Shown here one piece after another: positions 21,091 through 32,854 of a stretch of 64,000 nt of DNA. The stretch is from positions 45,276,704 through 45,340,703 of the forward strand of contig OZ023205.1 of NCBI GenBank assembly GCA_963995525.1, written 5' to 3'. Every line of letters starts with the position of its first letter. Position 1 is the stretch's first letter. The notes under the pieces were generated by a model, which worked only from the letters and a program-made list of their open reading frames with translations, made no database searches and had not been told where the DNA came from. The stretch comes from Escarpia spicata (taxonomy: Eukaryota > Annelida > Polychaeta > Sabellida > Siboglinidae). A program made the translations under genes and the position numbers.

Positions 21091-24000
21091 ATTTTTTAAC
21101 ATTTATGAAAAAACTTCCAAGTTTGATTTTAAAGGTTATGAATATACCGACTATTTACATCATAATTATGGCGACGATATTGATCCAGATAATAACTTGT
21201 ACAATGACTTAATAGTAAACTGTTCGTATTACACAGAAGCTAAATTTGAACATAAAACAAAACACAACAATGATTTATCAATAATACATTTTAACGCAAG
21301 AAGCTTAAATGCAAACTTTCAGAATATCAAAGATTTTTTATATTCATTGCATGACCCCTTTGATGTAGTTGTTATAAGTGAATCGTGGTGTCACGAAGGG
21401 AATGAAAACAGTTTTATTTTACAAGGGTTTGAATCCGTACAAGTCAGTCGCAAAAATAAAAAAGGAGGTGGTGTAGTAATTTACGTTAGAAAATGCATTG
21501 ACTTTAAGGAAATCAGTTGTATGTCATTGGCAGTAGACAACATCATGGAATGTGTCACAGTAGAATTACAACAAAATAGTAGGAAGAATATTATCATAGG
21601 ATGTATATACAGAACTCCTGGATCAAATGTGGACACATTTAATGAAACTTTACAACATATGTTTGAGAAGACAAGAAACACCAATAAGACCATGTACTGG
21701 TGTGGTGATTATAATCTTGATCTTTTAAAACATGAAACTCACTACGGAACTAAACAGTTTCTAGACGTTATGTATAGTTACGGATTATACCCATTGATTA
21801 CAAAGCCAAGTAGAATCTCTGAATTCAGCGCCACTTTGATTGATAATATTTTCACTAACGAATTGACAAAGGAGGTTTACAGTGGGTTATTAATTACTGA
21901 TGTTAGTGACCATTTACCTGTTTTCGCTTTGAGTAGAAGTAACATTGATAGACCTAAAGGACAAAGTTTTAAATATGTCAGGTGTAGAAACGAGCACTGT
22001 ATACAGTCATTTAGCACGGCATTGGCCAACTGTAATTGGGACTTGATTATGCAACCGGAGGATATTAATATGGCATATAGTGAATTTGTTAAAATTTTCA
22101 CCGATCTATGCAATACTCATTGTCCGATAAGAAAGGTGTATAATAAGATTCACAACTCATATAAGCCATGGTTTACAAAAGGATTAGCAAATGCGTGTAA
22201 AAAGAAAAACAATCTCTACAGAAAATATCTTGCATGTAAATCAAAAAGCACAGAAAAAAGATACAAAATATATAAAAATAAGCTAATTAATATTCTAAGA
22301 CAAGCCGAAAAAGATCACTATTCTAAATTATTGCTAAAAAATCAACATGATATTAAAGGAACTTGGAAAGTATTAAATTCAATAATCAAAAAGGGAAACA
22401 CCTATAAATCTATTCCAGATTCATTTGTCGGCGACAATAAAATCCTTACTGATAAATCAGAAATAGCCAATGGCTTTAACGATTTCTTCGTAAATGTTGG
22501 ACCTCGGCTCGCCAAGAAAATCAAAACACCATTAAATGCAACCAGTAATTACGAGGATGTACAAATCAGAACGAAAGCTTCTATATTTCTCCGTGCTACG
22601 GATGAACAAGAAGTACTAAGTGTTGTTAACAATTTTAAAGGGAAATATTCCAATGATTATGATAATATAGACATGTATATCATAAAAAAGGTTATTTCTC
22701 ATATTGTAAAACCATTAACTCAGATCTGTAATAGATCTTTTAAATCCGGCATATTTCCGGATAAAATGAAAGTGGCAAAAGTCATTCCATTATTCAAAAC
22801 TGGAGATAAAAAGGCGTTTTCCAACTATAGGCCTGTGTCATTATTACCTCAGTTCTCCAAAATTCTAGAAAAACTCTTTGACCTCAGGTTAGATAATTTT
22901 ATAGAACTTAATGATATACTGAATGAAAGTCAATATGGTTTTCGAAAAAACAGGTCAACCTCCATGGCGTTATTGGAGTTAACTGAGGAAATAGCAAATG
23001 CAATTGATAAGAATAAATCGTCAGTAGGCGTGTTTATCGACTTGAAAAAAGCTTTCGACACTGTAAACCACAATCTGCTGTTAAAAAAATAGAATTGTGT
23101 GGTATACGTGGGGTTGTAAATAATTGGTTGAGCAGTTACCTTGAAAAGAGGAAACAATTTGTAAGTATTGATAATGTAAAATCTAATGTTTTAAACATAT
23201 TATGTGGAGTACCGCAAGGATCAATACTTGGACCAAAATTATTTTTGATTTATATCAATGACTTATGCAAAGTTTCTGATATATTAAAATTCATTTTATT
23301 TGCAGATGACACTAACATATTCTATTGTGCTGATGATCCAAATATGCTTAGCGCAGTAGTCAACCAGGAGTTGGTGAAATTACAATATTGGTTCGAATTA
23401 AACAAACTATCCCTTAATGTCGATAAAACCAGTTTCATGATATTTGGAAAAAAGAGAAATGCTCCAGGCATCAATATAACCATAAATCATAAAAACATAG
23501 AAAGAGTGTACCAAACAAAATTCCTGGGTGTAATAATTGATGAGAAGCTATCCTGGAAAACACAGATTCAATTGGTTAAATCTAAACTAGCAAAAACAAC
23601 ATCAATAATTTACAAAGCACGAAGCTTATTAAATGTCAAGTCATTATCCTTGTTATACTTTTCACTTTTTATACCGTATATTGACTACTGCTCTGAGATT
23701 TGGGGCAACACGTATCGTTCTAACTTATGGTCGATATTTGTTTTGCAAAAAAGAGTGATTCGTATTATATATGGAGCAAAAGCTCAAGACCACACAAAAC
23801 AACTTGTTTGTCGATCTTAAAGTTATGAAGTTTTTTGATTATATTGAGTATAAAACGGCTATCACAATGTACAAGGTGAAATATCATTTACTTCCGAAAA
23901 ACATTCTAAGCTGTTTTCAATCGAATAACGAATGTTGGTATGTAACAAGACAGAGAGATGTATTTAAACAATTGTACGCTTTGAAGGCTATGTGTGTCTC

Positions 24001-24107
24001 TAATAACAGTGGAATAGTTTACCTGAAGATCTAAGAAAGTGTCAGAATATTTGTATGTTTAAACACAAGTACAAATCATTTATAATTGACAGATATACAG
24101 CACTATT
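21091..24107 (+). pseudogene. LINE 1 ORF2: endonuclease and reverse transcriptase, frameshifted
   Basis: Endonuclease landmarks in order: FNARSLNANF, VISESWCHEG, GGGVVIYVRK, IIIGCIYRTPG, GDYNLDLL, TLIDNIFTN and VSDHLPVFAL. The reverse transcriptase follows: YRPVSLLPQFSKILEK, SQYGFRKNRST, VFIDLKKAFDTVNH (motif A), a stop caused by a shortened A-run at 23090, then GVPQGSILGPKLFLIYINDL and FADDTNIFYC (catalytic FADD). After another frameshift near 23800 the C-terminal domain continues to about 24107. The catalytic residues are present; two frameshifts and an unclear start make it inactive. Clade within CR1/Jockey is not resolved. Confidence 0.9.
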
Positions 24108-24406
24108 GTAATCGTGGTACTATGTGGAGAAATGAAGACCTATAAGAATGTCAAAAACCAAAATTAATATAAACTTATTATGTTGTAGGCACCGTGTACA
24201 ATAATTTTTTTGATTGGTAAATCTTTACTTTATAAAAACATATTGTATTTACATCGCAAGCAAGTAAAATGGTTGGGGGTGAACCACTGATAAGTATTGT
24301 ACTTCTGTTCACCCCCTTTCCACATTCAACATTGTATTTGTTTACTTGTGACGTGTAATGTTGAATGTTGGAAATAAATGAATTACTTACTTACTTACTT
24401 ACTTAG

Positions 24407-24544
24407 ATTGCGAACTATTGTCCGATGCTATCACGTAACACTATCGTTCATAACGCGACTTCGATCAACAACATATAGCAAAGCATACGGCTTCATTGTG
24501 GCTTCCAGTCATCGGGGGCACATTTTCTTGAGTTTGCTGCCATT
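24407..24544 (+). pseudogene. LTR element gag, second piece
   Basis: Reads ANYCPMLSRNTIVHNATSIN, a TAG, then QSIRLHCGFQSSG and FLEFAAI: the middle of the same gag family that is interrupted at 19741. It ends where the second LINE begins. Confidence 0.8.
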
Positions 24545-24545
24545 C

Positions 24546-24944
24546 CATAGTAGGCGGAAGAGAAGACAACTTGCTAAAAAGGAGGAAGGAACAAATAATG
24601 CAGACAGGGAGGGAACAACTGCGATAGTACAGAAGTATAGACAGTTAGTGAGGAAGCTAAAGAAGACGAGAGTCGAACAGGTTATTTTGTCAGGAATTTT
24701 GCCAGTAATGGGAGGAAGGGGGGCAACGTATAGAAACTGCAAAAGGATGGCGATCAACGCACTAGCTGAGCAGATGTGTGAAGAAGAGGGGGTGGGATTC
24801 ACAGATTTATGGGAATACTTTGTTGGGAGGGAAGATATGTACATGAGAGATGGCCTCAATCTTAGTGGAAAGGGGGCAGCAGTTTTCTCAGAGAATCTGC
24901 TGCAATCTGTTGACAGTGGGACAGGTTGCATCTATTTAAACTAG
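24546..24944 (+). pseudogene. LINE 2 ORF1, C-terminal esterase-like domain
   Basis: The open stretch contains RVEQVILSGILPVMGGRG, YRNCKRMAINALAEQMC, VGFTDLWEYFVGR and MRDGLNLSGKGAAVF. This is the C-terminal half of the SGNH-esterase-like ORF1 of CR1/L2 LINEs. The last block is normally DGLHLS with the catalytic Asp and His; the His position reads Asn here. The N-terminus is truncated by the insertion boundary. Membrane or lipid-related activity is known for some relatives. Confidence 0.75.
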
Positions 24945-25059
24945 ATTCGCAGGGGGGACTCACAGAAAAGCCTGAAAATGGAGGCATAGATAAAGACAGC
25001 ACAAATAAATCAACAAATAACAGTCTGGAAAACTCTTCTGAAGCTGGATATAAATGTGT

Positions 25060-25969
25060 TTGTTTAAATGCAAGGAGTATAGTAAACAAAAGAAATTAAC
25101 TAAACATTATGGTAGAAGATATTGATCCTCATATAATAGGTATAACCGAATCCTGGACCACCACCGATATATCAGATGCTGAATTGGGACTGACAGGATA
25201 TGTAATGTTTAGAAAAGATAGAATGGGAAGAAAGGGAGGTGGAGTTATTTTATATATTAAAGAATCTATTCAGGCTTATGAAATAAAATTAGAAAGAGAA
25301 GCAGATTGCGAAGAATCTGTTTGGTGTAACATAGTTACAGGAAACTCAACGTTAACAGTTGGGTTAGTTTATCGAAGTCCAAACATAAGCATAGAAGAGA
25401 ATGAAAAAATACAAAACGCTATAAGGGAAGTAAGCAAACGGGACTGTATTATTATAGGGGATTTTAACCATGGGCGTATACAATGGAAATCTGTACAGAG
25501 TATTGGGGAGAGAGGACCACAAGTTTTTAGTTTTAGTTCAAGATACATTCCTTTCTCAACATGTGCTAGAACCAACCAGGGGTGAGAATGTGTTAGACAT
25601 AGTTTTGTCCTCACAGAATGAATTAGTTGACAATGTCAAGATATGTGAGCCACTGGGGAGTAGCGATCGCAACCAGATACATTTTACCATCAAAGTAAAA
25701 TCAGAAAGGAATAGCAAAAAGCAGTATAGGAGAAATTTCCACAAAGGAAGGTATAAGGACATGAGGACATATTTAGCAAAGATAGACTGGAATAAGACAC
25801 TGAAAAATAAGACGGCAACAGAATGCTGGAATATATTAAAGAGTGAAATTAAGTGCATAATCGATAAATTTGTACCCTTCAAAAAACAAGGAAAACGGTC
25901 CAAAAAGAAACACTTATCGAAAGAAGCCATTAGAAAAATTAACTATAAACAAATGATGTGGAAGTCATA
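25060..25969 (+). pseudogene. LINE 2 ORF2, endonuclease part
   Basis: CLNARSIVNK, then IIGITESWTTTDI, GGGVILYIKES, VGLVYRSPN and IIIGDFNHGRIQW; a frameshift near 25500 leads to TRGENVLDIVLSSQ and PLGSSDRNQI. These are the ordered motifs of the LINE apurinic endonuclease. The last normally reads SDH with the catalytic His; here it is SDR. A TAG at 25967-25969 ends this part; the linker to the reverse transcriptase (25970-26226) has more stops. Confidence 0.85.
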
Positions 25970-26199
25970 GAGATGTACTGGAAATGATGAAGACTACAAC
26001 AGTTATAAAAAAGCACTTAACCAAGCTACAGCTGAAATAAAAAATTCAAAGAGAAACTATGAACAACAATTAGCTAGTAATATAAAACATGACAGCAAGA
26101 GTTTTTATGCGTATGTTCGAAGCAAACCGAAAGTTCAAGATAAGGTCGGTCCTCTAGAAGATAGTGCTGGAAATATAATATCAGAGGGATTCATAATGG

Positions 26200-27822
26200 C
26201 AGAACCTGAATGAGTACTTTAGTTCAGTGTTTACCAGGGAAGATATTAGTTCACTGCCAATACCAGAGGCTAAGTTCAAGGGGGCAGATTCAGACTATTT
26301 AGGACAATTAATTGTAACCCCGGAAATGGTAGCTAAGAAAATAAGGGCTATGAAGGATAATAAATCACCTGGAGTGGATGGTATTCCACCCAAACTACTA
26401 TTGGAAATTGTAGAACAAATTAGCATACCACTTGCAACAGTTTTCAACTTGTCATTAGAAGAGGGAGTGGTTCCTTTAGAATGGAAAGAAGCAAACATTA
26501 TACCGTTATTCAAAAAAGGTTCGAGAAACAAGTCAGAGAACTATAGACCAGTGAGTTTAACATCAGTGATTTGTAAATTATTAGAAACACTAATTAAAGA
26601 TCACATGGTGGATTTTCTTGTTAAACAAAACTTGATAAACCCATCTCAACATGGTTTTTTTAAAGCGAGGTCATGCTTAACAAATATGTTATGTTTTTTG
26701 GAAGACATCACTAAGTGGGTAGATGAGGGATCACCAGTAGATATCGTCTACTTAGATTTTCAAAAAGCTTTTAACAAAGTACCACATCAAAGATTACTGC
26801 TTAAACTAAAGGCCCATGGCATAGGAAATGGTATAATAAACTGGATAGAACAATGGCTGATTGACAGAAGACAACGTGTAGTAGTTGATGGGGAGGCTTC
26901 AAACTGGAAATCGGTATTGAGTGGGGTACCACAGGGGTCAATATTAGGTCCTATATTATTCTTAATATACATCAACGATTTGGATGATGAAATAACAAGC
27001 AAGGTGTTGAAATTTGCGGATGATACAAAAGTGTTTAGAAGGATTAAAAGTGATGGAGATAGACAGCATTTACAAGATGATCTTGACAGGTTGATCAAAT
27101 GGTCTGAAAAGTGGCAAATGATGTTCAATTTTGGGAAATGTAAATGCCTACACATAGGACATGGGAACGAAGAAGTAGAATATACAATGGGGGGTACTGT
27201 ACTAAGTACTACTGTAAAAGAAAAGGACTTAGGGTTAACCGTTAGTGCTGATATGAAGATTTCAGAGCAGTGCGGAATTGCAGCTTCAAAGGGAAATCAA
27301 ATCCTTGGATTAATTAGGCGAAACATAACGTATAAGGAAAAAGAGCTAATTATACCGCTGTACAAAACAATAGTTAGGCCTCATTTAGAATATTGTATTC
27401 AAGCGTGGAGGCCATATCGCTGGAAGGACATAGATATGCTAGAAAGAGTGCAGAGGAGAGCAACTAAAATTATACCAAATCTGAGGGATCTTAGTTATGA
27501 AATACGCCTAAAAAAATGCGGTTTAACAACATTAGAGACCAGGAGATTGAGAGGAGATCAGATAGAAGTGTTTAAAATATTGAAGGGTTATGAAAATATT
27601 GATAGAAATATGTTTTTCTCAGTTAAGAAAGATAGAAGGACTAGAGGACATGAACTTGCATTAGCAAAGGAGCAGAGTAGATTGGATATAAGAAAGTTTT
27701 CATTTTCATAAAGGACTGTAAATGAATGGAACAGATTACCTGCTGATTGTGTGGGTGCTAGTAGCGTGAATATGTTTAAAAATAAAATCGACACATACCT
27801 CAGACGGGCGGGATACACATAG
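26200..27822 (+). pseudogene. LINE 2 ORF2, reverse transcriptase part
   Basis: A long open frame (26227-27711) with KSPGVDGIPPKLL, FKKGSRNKSENYRPVSLTSV, SQHGFFKARSCLTNM, DIVYLDFQKAFNKVPHQ (motif A; the second Asp reads Asn), LSGVPQGSILGPILFLIYIN and VLKFADDTKVF (catalytic FADD), then the thumb region YKTIVRPHLEYCIQAW and RRATKIIPNLRDLSYEIRL. One TAA after KFSFS separates a short terminal piece (VNEWNRLPADCVGASSVNMF, ending at 27822). This is the best preserved LINE reading frame in the window. Confidence 0.9.
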
Positions 27823-27920
27823 ATAAAAGGGTCGGACTCTCGATAAGCCAATGGCTTCCTTGTCCACCTGCTACCTAGAGTTAATTCTCTGGGTGGCAAT
27901 CTTGTTAAATCTTGTTAAAT

Positions 27921-28390
27921 CTTGTTAAAACGCGACGGTAGTATTACTCACCACGGCGAACCGACCACCGACGATAAATAAATGTCTCCGGCAATGAAAA
28001 ATATCATTGTACTGACATGGTTACAATTGATTGACCCCGAACTACCGAAACTTGTGAAACAGCATTCAGGCACTGAATTACGGTCACGTACGTTCGCGTC
28101 CATCAAACCAGACATATCACAAACTTTGTTGTCCTTGCTTGACGAAATGCATGCAAATGGAGATGCCAGGGTAATGCGAGCAGCAGCATCGCATTTTCGA
28201 CGGTTCCCCAGACAGGCGGGGACCAGATTCAGTCCAACCCCGGGAACTAAGCAATTAGAAAGGTCGTGCCCTCTATGCAAAGAAGCAGCCAGAGCTGATG
28301 AGAACTTCCTGAGTGCTTGCAAGTATTTACCTTATCAAGATCGCAGGTATCTTCATCGGAAAATGTACGGACGATCTAGAAGCTGAAGTG
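27921..28390 (+). pseudogene. LTR element gag, third piece with C-terminal zinc-binding motif
   Basis: RDGSITHHGE, then after TAA MSPAMKNIIVLTWLQLIDPE, LPKLVKQHSGTELRSRTFAS, SLLDEMHANGDARVMRAAA and CPLCKEAARADENFLSACKY. The last block has Cys pairs and matches the terminal Cys-rich segment of this gag family. Near 28383 the reading meets a TGA. Confidence 0.8.
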
Positions 28391-28467
28391 TGGGAGTTTG
28401 GCCCCACTACAGAAGAGGAGGTTATGGACCAAAATTAGTTGACACCATTCTGTCTCACACGTTATGC

Positions 28468-28744
28468 GTCCAGGTGCGTCAGTCTCCCTACGTGGATACA
28501 TTCCATAATCACCTTGCGGTCAGGATCACCATAGACAGTGGCGCCACAGGAAACATGGTTGTGAATCAACAGCCGTGAAGTTGGGATGTCAAGCCAAGAG
28601 CACTTCTCAATCTGCCTACTAAGCTGACGGGTTGGCTAGACGCAAGTCGTGTTCACACGTGACCGGAGATAATTTGAGTTTTAAGGCTTATTAGTCGAGA
28701 ACTAGGACGTCGATATATTGGGAGGCACACCTTTCATGGAAAAG
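28468..28744 (+). pseudogene. LTR element aspartic protease region
   Basis: [20 protein letters not shown] leads into the retroviral-type active site DSGATGNMV; after a frameshift the reading shows KLGCQAKSTSQSAY and, after a TAG, DVDILGGTPFME. This order (DSGA, then DVDILxGTPFM) fits the gag-pol protease of Ty3/Gypsy elements. The third LINE interrupts it after GTPFME. Confidence 0.75.
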
Positions 28745-28778
28745 TGGTAGACAGACGATTAAAATAGCAACATTAACA

Positions 28779-29883
28779 TGGGAACGTTGACTAGAAAGAG
28801 CCGAGAAGTTGCGGACATAATGAAATCTCGGAGACTGGACGTGTTTATGTCTGCAAGAGACTAGATGGGGAGGAAACAAGGCAATGGAACTTGGGGGGTT
28901 TGCAAGCTATAATACAGTGGTACCCCAGTAGGGCAAGAAACGGATGAAAATGACTATCAAGCTGGTACTGACAGAGGTAGTGTGCAACATAGTGACAGCA
29001 TACGCTCTACAAGTGGGTTGTGAATATATGGTTAAAGAGGCATTCTGAAATCAATTAGAGGCACTCCTGATAGGACTACCAACTAGGGAGTGCCTGGTGC
29101 TAGCAGGATACCTAAATGGCCACATTGGAGAAGATAGGATGGGGTTTGGAAGCTGGCATGGAGGATTCTCTGTGGGATATAAAAATGAGGAGGGAGAGAG
29201 AGTATTGCATCTGGCAGAGGCGTTTGACATGGCCATAGTGAATACCTTCTTCCAGAAGAGGAGAGAGCACTTGCTGACATACAGCAGTGGTGGAACCAAA
29301 ACAGAGATTGACTACATCTTGATAAGGAAAGACAACATGAAAGGTGTCGCAAACTGCAAGGCAATTCCCGGAGATTATATAGCAACGCAACACAGGAAAC
29401 TAGTGATGAACATGAAAGTAACTAGAAGGAGGACGACACAAAGGAAAAGAACCAAAAGAATTAGATGGTGGAAATTGAAGGAGGAAGAAGTAAGAGATCC
29501 ATTCATTTACAAGGTTAAGAAACAACTGACTGCTTCGCAGCCTGAAGAAAGGACCATAACATGGACAGAGGTGTATCCGAAGATAATGCAGCTTGCAAAA
29601 GTGGAGCTTGGACAATCAACACCAGGCAGATATATTGAGAAGGAGTCGTGGTGGTGGGATGAGAAGGTGCAGGAGGCGGTCAGAAAAAAGAAAGAGGTAC
29701 AAGAAATGGCAGACATCAAGAGACGAAGAAGATCGGGTGACATACAAGGAAGCAAAGAACGAAAGCAAGCGGACAGTTGCAGTAGCCAATGGTAAGGCGT
29801 ACGGGCAGTTGCAAGAAGAACTGAAGGGGAAAGAAGGAAAACAAAGGATATACCGGCTGGCAAACACCAGGAAGAGGAGATGA
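28779..29883 (+). pseudogene. LINE 3 endonuclease region
   Basis: Begins near MGTLTRKSREVADIMKSRRL, where a TAG interrupts the normal QETRW block, then a degraded stretch, then an open frame (29097-29795) with LAGYLNGHIGEDRMGFGSWH (normally GDLNGHVG), GFSVGYKNEEGERVLHLAEA, IVNTFFQKRREHLLTYSSGG, TEIDYILIRKDN, IPGDYIATQHRKLV and ESWWWDEKVQEAVRKKKE. These are the ordered landmarks of RTE-type elements. The catalytic Asp of GDLNGH reads Tyr here. Confidence 0.8.
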
Positions 29884-30064
29884 GCGGACATAGGAAGGGT
29901 AGCCTTTGTCAAGTACAAAGATGGGGCACTACTCACCCAGGACAAAGAGACATGGGAGGGATGGACGAACTACTTCCGTGAACTCATAAATGTCGAGAAT
30001 GAAAGTCAGGAAATGGCAGGACCCAGGCAGTACAGGGCCCAATTGAAGAGATCAAACTTGAGGA

Positions 30065-30690
30065 GGTGTGGACACATATGGGTAAGTTAAAGAAAAACAA
30101 GGCGTGTGGACCAGATGAACTACCGACGGAGGCACTCGAACAAGAAGGACAGAAATGGATATTAGAAGTGCTAACTCTGGCTTTGAGAGATGATATCCCA
30201 GATGAATAGAGAAAAAGCGTAATTGCACCAATCTAAACAGAAAGAAGACCCTTTAAATTGTAACTTCCAGGGGAGCAAACTTCTTAGCCACACTCTGAAG
30301 CTCTGGGAGAGGGTAATAGAGAGGAGGTTGAGAGGAATGGTTGAGATAAATGAAAGATAATATAGATTCCAACCGGGAAAGTAGACAGTGCAACCGCTGT
30401 TCTGCCACAGGATACTCCAAGAGAAACATAGGGAGTTCAGAAGAAGTCTACACATGGTGTTTGTGGACCTGGAGAAGGCATGTGACAGAGTTCATAGAGA
30501 GCTGATCTGGTATAGCCTCCGAAAGAAGAGCATACCAGAATACTACATTATCATCATAGAGGACATGTATGCAGGGTGTACGGCAAGCATCATGACAAAT
30601 GCTGGAAAGACAGAGGAAACCAAGATTGAAGTTGGTCTACACCAGGGGGCGACCCTTGGTCCTTTACTTTTTTCATTATCCTGGACGTGA
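30065..30690 (+). pseudogene. LINE 3 reverse transcriptase, fingers and palm up to motif B
   Basis: GKLKKNKACGPDELPTEALE, degraded NYRG and LWERVIERRL blocks, then an open frame (30388-30690) with HMVFVDLEKACDRVHRELIW (motif A) and EVGLHQGATLGPLLFSL (motif B). Immediately afterwards the reading enters the tandem array. Confidence 0.8.
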
Positions 30691-32097
30691 TTACAGAGGA
30701 GATCAAGGAGCAGACACCCTGGGTTATGTTGTTATCATTATCCTGGACGTGATTACAGAGGAGATCAAGGAGCAGACACCCTGGGCTATGTTGTTATCAT
30801 TATCATGGACGTGATTACAGAGGAGATCAAGGAGCAGACACCCTGGGCTATGTTGTTATCATTATCCTGGACGTGATTACAGAGGAGGTCAAGGAGCAGA
30901 CACCCTGGGCTACGTTGTTATCATTATCCTGGACGTGATTACAGAGGAGGTCAAGGAGCAGACATCCTGGGCTATGTTGTTATCATTATCCTGGACGTGA
31001 TTACAGAGGAGATCAAGGAGCAGACACCCTGGGTTATGTTGTTATCATTATCCTGGACGTGATTACAGAGGAGATCAAGGAGCAGACACCCTGGGCTATG
31101 TTGTTATCATTATCCTGGACGTGATGACAGAGGAGATCAAGGAGCAGACACCCTGGGTTATGTTGTTATCATTATCCTGGACGTGATTACAGAGGAGATC
31201 AAGGAGCAGACACCCTGGGCTATGTTGTTATCATTATCCTGGACGTGATTACAGAGAGATCAAGGAGCAGACACCCTGGGCTATGTTGTTATCATTATCC
31301 TGGACGTGATTACAGAGGAGATCAAGGAGCAGACACCCTGGGTTATGTTGTTATCATTATCCTGGACGTGATTACAGAGGAGATCAAGGAGCAGACACCC
31401 TGGGCTATGTTGTTAACATTATCCTGGACGTGATTACAGAGGAGATCAAGGAGCAGACACCCTGGGCTATGTTGTTATCATTATCCTGGACGTGATTACA
31501 GAGGAGATCAAGGAGCAGACACCCTGGGCTATGTTTTTATCATTATCCTGGACGTGATTACAGAGGAGATCAAGGAGCAGACACCCTGGGTTATGTTGTT
31601 ATCATTATCCTGGACGTGATTACAGAGGAGATCAAGGAGCAGACACCCTGGGCTATGTTGTTATCATTATCCTGGACGTGATGACAGAGGAGATCAAGGA
31701 GCAGACACCCTGGGTTATGTTGTTATCATTATCCTGGACGTGATTACAGAGGAGATCAAGGAGCAGACACCCTGGGCTATGTTGTTATCATTATCCTGGA
31801 CGTGACTACAGAGAGATAAAGGAGCAGACACACTGGGCTATGTTGTTATCATTATCCTGGACGTGATTACAGAGGAGATCAAGGAGCAGACACCCTGGGC
31901 TATGTTGTTATCATTATCCTGGACGTGATTACAGAGGAGATCAAGGAGCAGACACCCTGGGCTATGTTGTTATCATTATCCTGGACGTGATTACAGAGGA
32001 GATCAAGGAGCAGACACCCTGGGCTATGTTGTTATCATTATCCTGGACGTGATTACAGAGGAGATCAAGGAGCAGACACCCTGGACTATGTTGTGTG
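30683..32097 (+). repeat. 62-bp minisatellite derived from the LINE 3 reverse transcriptase gene, 23 copies
   Basis: Unit starts at 30683, 30745, 30807, 30869 and so on to 32045: 23 copies, 62 bp each except two of 61 bp. Each unit begins GGACGTGATTACAGAGGAG and contains CACCCTGGGCTATGTTGTT. In the correct frame the unit encodes LDVITEEIKEQTPWAML, the segment normally found between reverse transcriptase motif B and the FADD motif in RTE-like elements. Copies differ at only a few positions, so expansion is recent relative to decay of the LINE. Because 62 is not a multiple of 3, the array shifts frame at every copy. Confidence 0.97.
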
Positions 32098-32820
32098 ATT
32101 CAGATGGACGTAGGATAGAAGAGAGATTGGACAAATGGATAGAAAAAATGGAGAGATATGGGTTAAAGATCAGCAGAACGAAGACGGAACACCTTCCGCC
32201 AACGGGGCACACAGAGCCGGTGAAGATGAAAAAGTATGGGTCTCAGGAGAAGGTAAACCTCCCAACTGTAAAGACATACTTTGGCTTTGTCATAGACAGG
32301 AGGGAGGCGTCAGAAAGAAAACTGAGAGCAAAAGAGGTGGGCTAGGTGGATGAAACTATTCGGAGTGATATGTGATAAGAAGGTTCCACAAAAGATGAAG
32401 GTCCTGCTCTACAAAACGGTAATTAGGCCGACACTTTTCTACGGCTGTGAAACGTGGCCACTATCGACAAGAGACGAACGACGATATGAGAATGATTAGA
32501 TGGACAATGTGTGTAAGTCTGTAGGAGCTCCGGAGAAATGAGGACGTTTTGAAAGAAGCCGATGTTGTCATCATGAGGAGAAGAAGGCTGGAGTGGTTTG
32601 GTCATTTGAAAAGAAGGAAAGAAAGGGAAGATATAACACCCACCATGGAGATGAAGATAGCGTGGAAATGAGCGAGAGGGAGGCCCAAATTGAGATGGCA
32701 GGACACAGTGAGGACAGATTTAAAGGCAGGGCAGATGAAGGAAGGATGGGCTCAGGACAGGAAGAAGTGGAAGAGACGCCGCAGAACCCGCCACCCCGCA
32801 TAGGGAGAAGGCGTGGATAG
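32098..32820 (+). pseudogene. LINE 3 reverse transcriptase, thumb and C-terminal part
   Basis: After the array: SDGRRIEERLDKWIEKMERY, LKISRTKTEHLPPTGHTEPV, a frameshift, LFGVICDKKVPQKMKVLLYK, VIRPTLFYGCETWPLSTRDE, and RRLEWFGHLKRR-type coding in shifted frames. The FADD catalytic motif that should precede SDGRR is absent, apparently lost at the array edge. Confidence 0.8.
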
Positions 32821-32854
32821 GTGAGAAAGGTGAGAAACACTTTTCATGGAGAAG

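Larger units (their letters stand above)
19742..24406 (+). mobile_element. LINE 1: CR1/Jockey-like non-LTR retrotransposon
   Basis: A 4.67-kb insertion between two adjacent gag codons (…GGCCAG | ATTGCG…) with no visible target duplication. It contains a coiled-coil ORF1, an ORF2 with apurinic-type endonuclease and reverse transcriptase, and a 3' end of about five ACTT/TTAC tetranucleotides. Near full length. The 3' untranslated part (24110-24380) is non-coding and contains a GGGGGTGAAC ... GTTCACCCCC inverted pair. Confidence 0.85.
24545..27920 (+). mobile_element. LINE 2: CR1/L2-like non-LTR retrotransposon
   Basis: A 3.4-kb, 5'-truncated insertion. It carries an ORF1 with the esterase-like domain seen in CR1/L2-type LINEs, ORF2 with endonuclease and reverse transcriptase, and a 3' end of CTTGTTAAAT repeats (27901-27920) running into gag sequence CTTGTTAAAA. 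About 20-25 gag codons are missing at the target, so insertion was accompanied by a small deletion. Confidence 0.85.
28745..32836 (+). mobile_element. LINE 3: RTE-like non-LTR retrotransposon
   Basis: A 4.1-kb insertion flanked by an imperfect 18-bp target duplication, ACACCTTTCATGGAAAAG (28727-28744) and ACACTTTTCATGGAGAAG (32837-32854). It encodes endonuclease and reverse transcriptase fragments of the RTE-like type and contains a 1.4-kb tandem array of a 62-bp unit inside the reverse transcriptase. The 3' end is short GGTGAGAAA-like repeats. Confidence 0.85.

Noticed and set aside
29400..29945. Minus-strand frames of 70-120 codons opposite LINE 3
   Set aside because: They are shadows of the plus-strand endonuclease reading frame.
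30683..32097. CRISPR-like regular repeat
   Set aside because: The repeats are directly adjacent with no spacers, they derive from a LINE coding segment, and the genome is eukaryotic. The 42-bp array at 43355-44152 is rejected for the same reason.
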